Origin: Candidatus Desantisiibacteriota bacterium
GTDB lineage: Bacteria; JACRDZ01
DNA: 16,399 bases
NCBI GenBank assembly: GCA_016209155.1
Contig: JACQWU010000137.1
Location: forward strand, 1 to 16,399
Direction: 5' to 3'
Shown: positions 13,769-16,399 of the stretch, in pieces
How the letters are laid out: each line of letters opens with the position of its first letter
How positions within the stretch are numbered: the first letter of the stretch is position 1
Program-made: the position numbers and the translations under genes
Notes under the pieces: model-generated
The model's database searches: none
What the model saw: only the letters and a program-made list of their open reading frames with translations
What the model was told of the DNA's origin: nothing

Positions 13769-14476
13769 ATGAGTCTTGTAATTCTTGAAAATATAAAAAA
13801 AAATTACATCAGCGGAGAAGTTTCTGTCCCGGCATTAAGGGGAATAAATCTTTCTATTGATAAAGGAAAATTTGTTTCTTTTGTCGGCCCGTCCGGCAGT
13901 GGAAAAACAACATTGCTGAATTTAATCGGATGTCTTGATAAGCCGACTGAAGGGAAAATTTTTGTAGCCGGAGCTGAAGTTAACAATATGAATAGAAAAA
14001 CATCGGCGAAATTCAGGGGTGATAATATCGGGCTTATATTCCAGAATTTTAATCTTATCCCTGTTCTAACGGTTTATGAAAATGTTGAATATCCTTTGAT
14101 AATGGTGCAAGATGTTCCACCGGAAAAACGGAAACAGAGGATACTTGATTTGCTTGAAAAGGTGGGAATGACAGACCAGAAAGACAAATATCCGGCACAG
14201 CTTTCCGGCGGACAGAAACAGCGGGTGGCAATCGCCAGAGCCCTCGTAACAGAGCCAAAACTTGTTCTTGCGGATGAGCCTACTGCAAATCTCGACCACG
14301 ACACAGCCTATAAAGTAATAGGACTTATGCACCATATGGAAAAAGAATTCAATACTACTTTTATTTTCGCAACCCATGATTCAAAAATTGTAGGCGAAGT
14401 TGAGGTTATTTATACAGTGGAAGACGGGTTGATTACTAAAACACATGAAAACAAAAAAATCGGGGAGGAAAAATAA
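13769..14476 (+). CDS. ABC exporter ATPase of the LolD/MacB type
   Basis: A 235-residue ATP-binding protein. Walker A is GPSGSGKTT at 40-48, the Q-loop is [17 protein letters not shown] at about 91-107, the signature is [15 protein letters not shown] at 145-159, Walker B is [12 protein letters not shown] with Glu170, and the switch is ATHD with His203. The [23 protein letters not shown] block and the PTANLD end are typical of the LolD/MacB/FtsE group that powers MacB-like permeases: lipoprotein release, drug or peptide export, or cell-division functions. It has an AGGAGG ribosome site and lies 21 bases behind the repressor gene and one base before the permease start, so it is clearly part of the operon. 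No defect is visible. Confidence 0.93.
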   Translation: MSLVILENIKKNYISGEVSVPALRGINLSIDKGKFVSFVGPSGSGKTTLLNLIGCLDKPTEGKIFVAGAEVNNMNRKTSAKFRGDNIGLIFQNFNLIPVLTVYENVEYPLIMVQDVPPEKRKQRILDLLEKVGMTDQKDKYPAQLSGGQKQRVAIARALVTEPKLVLADEPTANLDHDTAYKVIGLMHHMEKEFNTTFIFATHDSKIVGEVEVIYTVEDGLITKTHENKKIGEEK

Positions 14477-14477
14477 A

Positions 14478-15616
14478 ATGAAAAATATAATAAAAATTGC
14501 CCTGCGTAACCTGCTGAGACAAACCCGAAGAACACTTTTAACCTCATCCCTGATTGCTGTGGGAGTGGCAATGGTAATATTTTTTGGCGGGATAGGGAAT
14601 TCATTTAAAAATGAAATGATAGGTATTTTAACTAATTCTAATCTGGGCGATATTCAAATTCACAAAAAAGGATACATCAGTTCAATAGATAATTTACCGC
14701 TTGATATAACTATTAGTGAAAATGATTTAAAAAACCTGAAAAAGAGAGTAAAACCTGTTCCGGTCTTGTTAAAAGAATAAAAGAAGGAGATACAAATCCT
14801 GATACTTTTGTAAAACCGGGTTCTATTGTAATTCCGCAAAATATAGCAACAGGAATGAATTTAAAAATAGGGAACGATCTTGTTTTAGTAGCCACCAACA
14901 AGGATGGATCTGTTAACGGTGTAACTTTTAAGATATCCGGTATTTCGGAAAATATTATGGGCCCTCAAGGGAAAGACGGGTACATTCATATGGATGACGC
15001 AAAATCACTTTTAAGAATTGAGAATGGTGAAATTACCGAAATCGCTATCAAACTGAATAATTTTGACAGATTAAATAAGACATATATAAACCTGCAAAAT
15101 GATTTGCTTAAAATAAAAGAAGAAAAAATAGGCAGACCTGTTTTTGAAATTCACACATGGGAAGCATTGACTCCGTTTGCAACCATTGCAAAAATCATAA
15201 CTATGTTGATTATGGTCGTGCGAATAGTTCTCTTTATTATTGTTTTAGTAAGCATACTTAATGTAATGATGATGTCTGTTTATGAAAGAATGGGAGAAAT
15301 TGGCACAATAGCTTCCATTGGAACACCTCCTTCAAAAATTCTTACGCTATTTTTGACCGAAGGCTTATTTGTGGGACTTTTCAGTTCAATAGCGGGTAAT
15401 ATTATGGGGATAATTATCTTATTGATTATTCGCGCGGCAAAACTGACTTTTACATTCGGAGATGCGCGTACAGAACTGACACTTGCTCCTCAAATCCCGA
15501 CTACTGAAATATTACTTTCAATAATTTTTGTAGTTGTAATTTCTGCGATTGCAAGTTTACAACCGGCGCTCAAAGCATCTAAAATGGAGCCAGTTGAAGC
15601 ATTAAGACATGTTTAA
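14478..15616 (+). pseudogene. MacB/FtsX-like permease, internally deleted and frame-shifted
   Basis: ATG 14478 follows GGGAGGAAA. The first part (about 91 residues, to about 14750) reads IIKIALRNLLRQTRRTLLTS, then a membrane segment, GGIGNSFKNEMIG and LGDIQIHKKGY, the MacB-type periplasmic start. It runs to a TAA at 14778-14780 after a nonsense stretch. From about 14753 another frame continues, GLVKRIKEGDTNPDTFVKPGS, IATGMNLKIGNDL and so on, to the FtsX core: a three-segment membrane block with YERMGEIGTIASIGTPPSKI and the final PALKASKMEPVEALRHV. The joined parts give about 380 residues, against about 400-420 usual. So some 30-40 residues around the lost junction seem missing, the region that normally leads into the GIDP-like motif. 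The ATPase before it is intact. As in livK, this may be decay or misassembly. The gene would form the transmembrane part of a lipoprotein-sorting or export complex. Confidence 0.8.
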
Positions 15617-15643
15617 TTTGGTAATTTAAACGGGAGAATTATA

Positions 15644-16294
15644 ATGAAAAATATTAAAATTGTTTTACTATTTATTATCCTTATTTCAATTGCAGGTGTA
15701 ACATTTGCTCAAGACGGAAATGAGCTCTTAAAAAGAATTGATAAAAAATTAATGCCCGAAAGTTACGAATCTTACAGAAAATTTATAAATGTAGAACCGG
15801 ATGGAAAAACCAAAGAATTTGTAGCGTATACAATAAAAAAACAAAAAGTTAATGTTGCCTTACTTTTTCTTTCTCCGGCAAGTGAAAAAGGAAGGGCTAC
15901 CTTAAGATTAGGCGAGAATATGTGGCTTTATATACCCAATGTTGGCAAACCAATCCGGATTACAAGTTTACAATCAGTTACAGGCGGCGTATTTAATAAC
16001 GCTGATATTATGCTGGTTGATTACAGCGCGGAATATGATGTTGTTAATTTGGTAAATAACGAAGCAGAATATATTCTTGAACTAAAAGCGAAAAATAAAA
16101 CCGTGGCTTATGATAAATTAAAAATGTGGGCCACAAAAGATGAGATATTAACAAAAATAGAATGTAGTTCAGCCGGAGGAACGCTCATAAAAACGCTTGA
16201 ATTTAGGGAATTGAAAGATTTTGGCAATGGACTTGTAACATCTTCAGTTGTAGAAACATCAGAACTCCTGACCCATATTTTTAGTAAAATGTGA
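15644..16294 (+). CDS. LolA-like outer-membrane lipoprotein-sorting protein, C terminus probably shortened
   Basis: A 216-residue protein with a Sec signal peptide (IVLLFIILISIAGVTFA, cut about 22-23). The core matches the LolA-like outer-membrane lipoprotein-sorting family: GRATLRLGENMWLYIPNVGKP (about 86-106), RITSLQSVTGGVFNNADIM (about 107-125) and DYSAEYDV, followed by a Y-D-K-L-K-M-W strand. It would shuttle lipid or lipoprotein in the periplasm for the ABC cassette before it. The reading stops after VVETSELLTHIFSKM, while members are usually about 250 residues. Behind the stop, one frame down, bases 16330-16380 read YKKELYMLDFDMIPYLQ and a stop, which could be the lost C terminus; this is uncertain. 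It starts 27 bases after the permease and has a weak ribosome site (GGGAGA). Confidence 0.8.
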   Translation: MKNIKIVLLFIILISIAGVTFAQDGNELLKRIDKKLMPESYESYRKFINVEPDGKTKEFVAYTIKKQKVNVALLFLSPASEKGRATLRLGENMWLYIPNVGKPIRITSLQSVTGGVFNNADIMLVDYSAEYDVVNLVNNEAEYILELKAKNKTVAYDKLKMWATKDEILTKIECSSAGGTLIKTLEFRELKDFGNGLVTSSVVETSELLTHIFSKM

Positions 16295-16384
16295 AAGTGC
16301 AATAAAGACGGGCAATCCCAATCAAATTGTATAAAAAAGAGCTTTACATGTTGGATTTTGATATGATACCTTATTTACAATAAG

Positions 16385-16392
16385 AAAGGAGA
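16385..16392 (+). promoter_or_regulatory. Ribosome binding site of a further gene beyond the window
   Basis: AAAGGAGATATCAAT closes the window, a strong ribosome site at the right distance from a start codon that would begin directly after the last base. So the exporter operon very probably continues. Confidence 0.6.
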
Positions 16393-16399
16393 TATCAAT

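Noticed and set aside
14055-14377. Several minus-strand ORFs under the exporter ATPase gene
   Set aside because: They are shadows of an ABC ATPase with all motifs intact on the plus strand.

Overview
The window looks like a chromosome segment from a low-GC, diderm (two-membrane) bacterium. Evidence for an outer membrane is a Lol/MacB-type ABC exporter next to a LolA-like periplasmic protein, two lipoproteins with clear lipoboxes, and a secreted fibre-like protein. A spirochaete or another uncultured diderm lineage would fit, but no rRNA or marker gene is present, so the taxonomy is only a guess. I see no tRNA, rRNA, CRISPR array or complete mobile element.

Layout. (1) 1-3028, minus strand: the 5' part of a secreted coiled-coil/fibre protein, a two-FN3-domain lipoprotein, an unknown protein with one membrane segment, and an ArsP/UPF0718-type permease. 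(2) 3029-3275: a divergent promoter region. (3) 3276-7622, plus strand: a branched-chain amino acid ABC operon livK-livH-livM-livG-livF. The transport genes are intact and tightly coupled, but livK has an internal deletion with a frame change. (4) 7704-12434: a strikingly AT-rich, divergent cluster. Leftward it holds a hidden small gene and a histidine-kinase-like ATPase with an N-terminal cysteine cluster. Rightward it holds a STAS-like + HATPase protein, a protein with two phosphoribosyltransferase-like PRPP-loop motifs, and a Rossmann methyltransferase-like protein. I do not recognise this combination as a described system; it is the best candidate here for something new, either signalling or defence. 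(5) 12525-13309, minus strand: a relic of a REP-associated (Y1) transposase directly behind a TumE/TumA-type toxin-antitoxin pair, whose toxin appears to be read from a leaderless mRNA. (6) 13422-16399, plus strand: an operator/promoter, a CsoR/RcnR-type (DUF156) repressor, a LolD/MacB-like ATPase, a broken FtsX/MacB-like permease, a LolA-like protein, and the ribosome binding site of a next gene that lies outside the window.

How the genes fit together. The liv genes would import branched-chain amino acids or related compounds if a working binding protein exists. The last operon resembles an exporter/lipoprotein-sorting cassette under autoregulated control by a DUF156 repressor. The central AT-rich cluster and the TA pair look like an acquired accessory island flanked by REP-transposase-like sequence on both sides.

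A recurring feature is broken reading frames. At six places (livK, the small gene near 9005, the STAS/PRTase junction, the methyltransferase, the permease and possibly the LolA-like gene) the homologous frame continues after a net shift equal to a loss of 1 base modulo 3. Three of these could be single lost bases, two in or beside short A runs. livK and the permease also lack internal sequence, and the LolA-like case is tentative. This may be gene decay, sequence error or both, and should be checked in reads before any gene is called a pseudogene.
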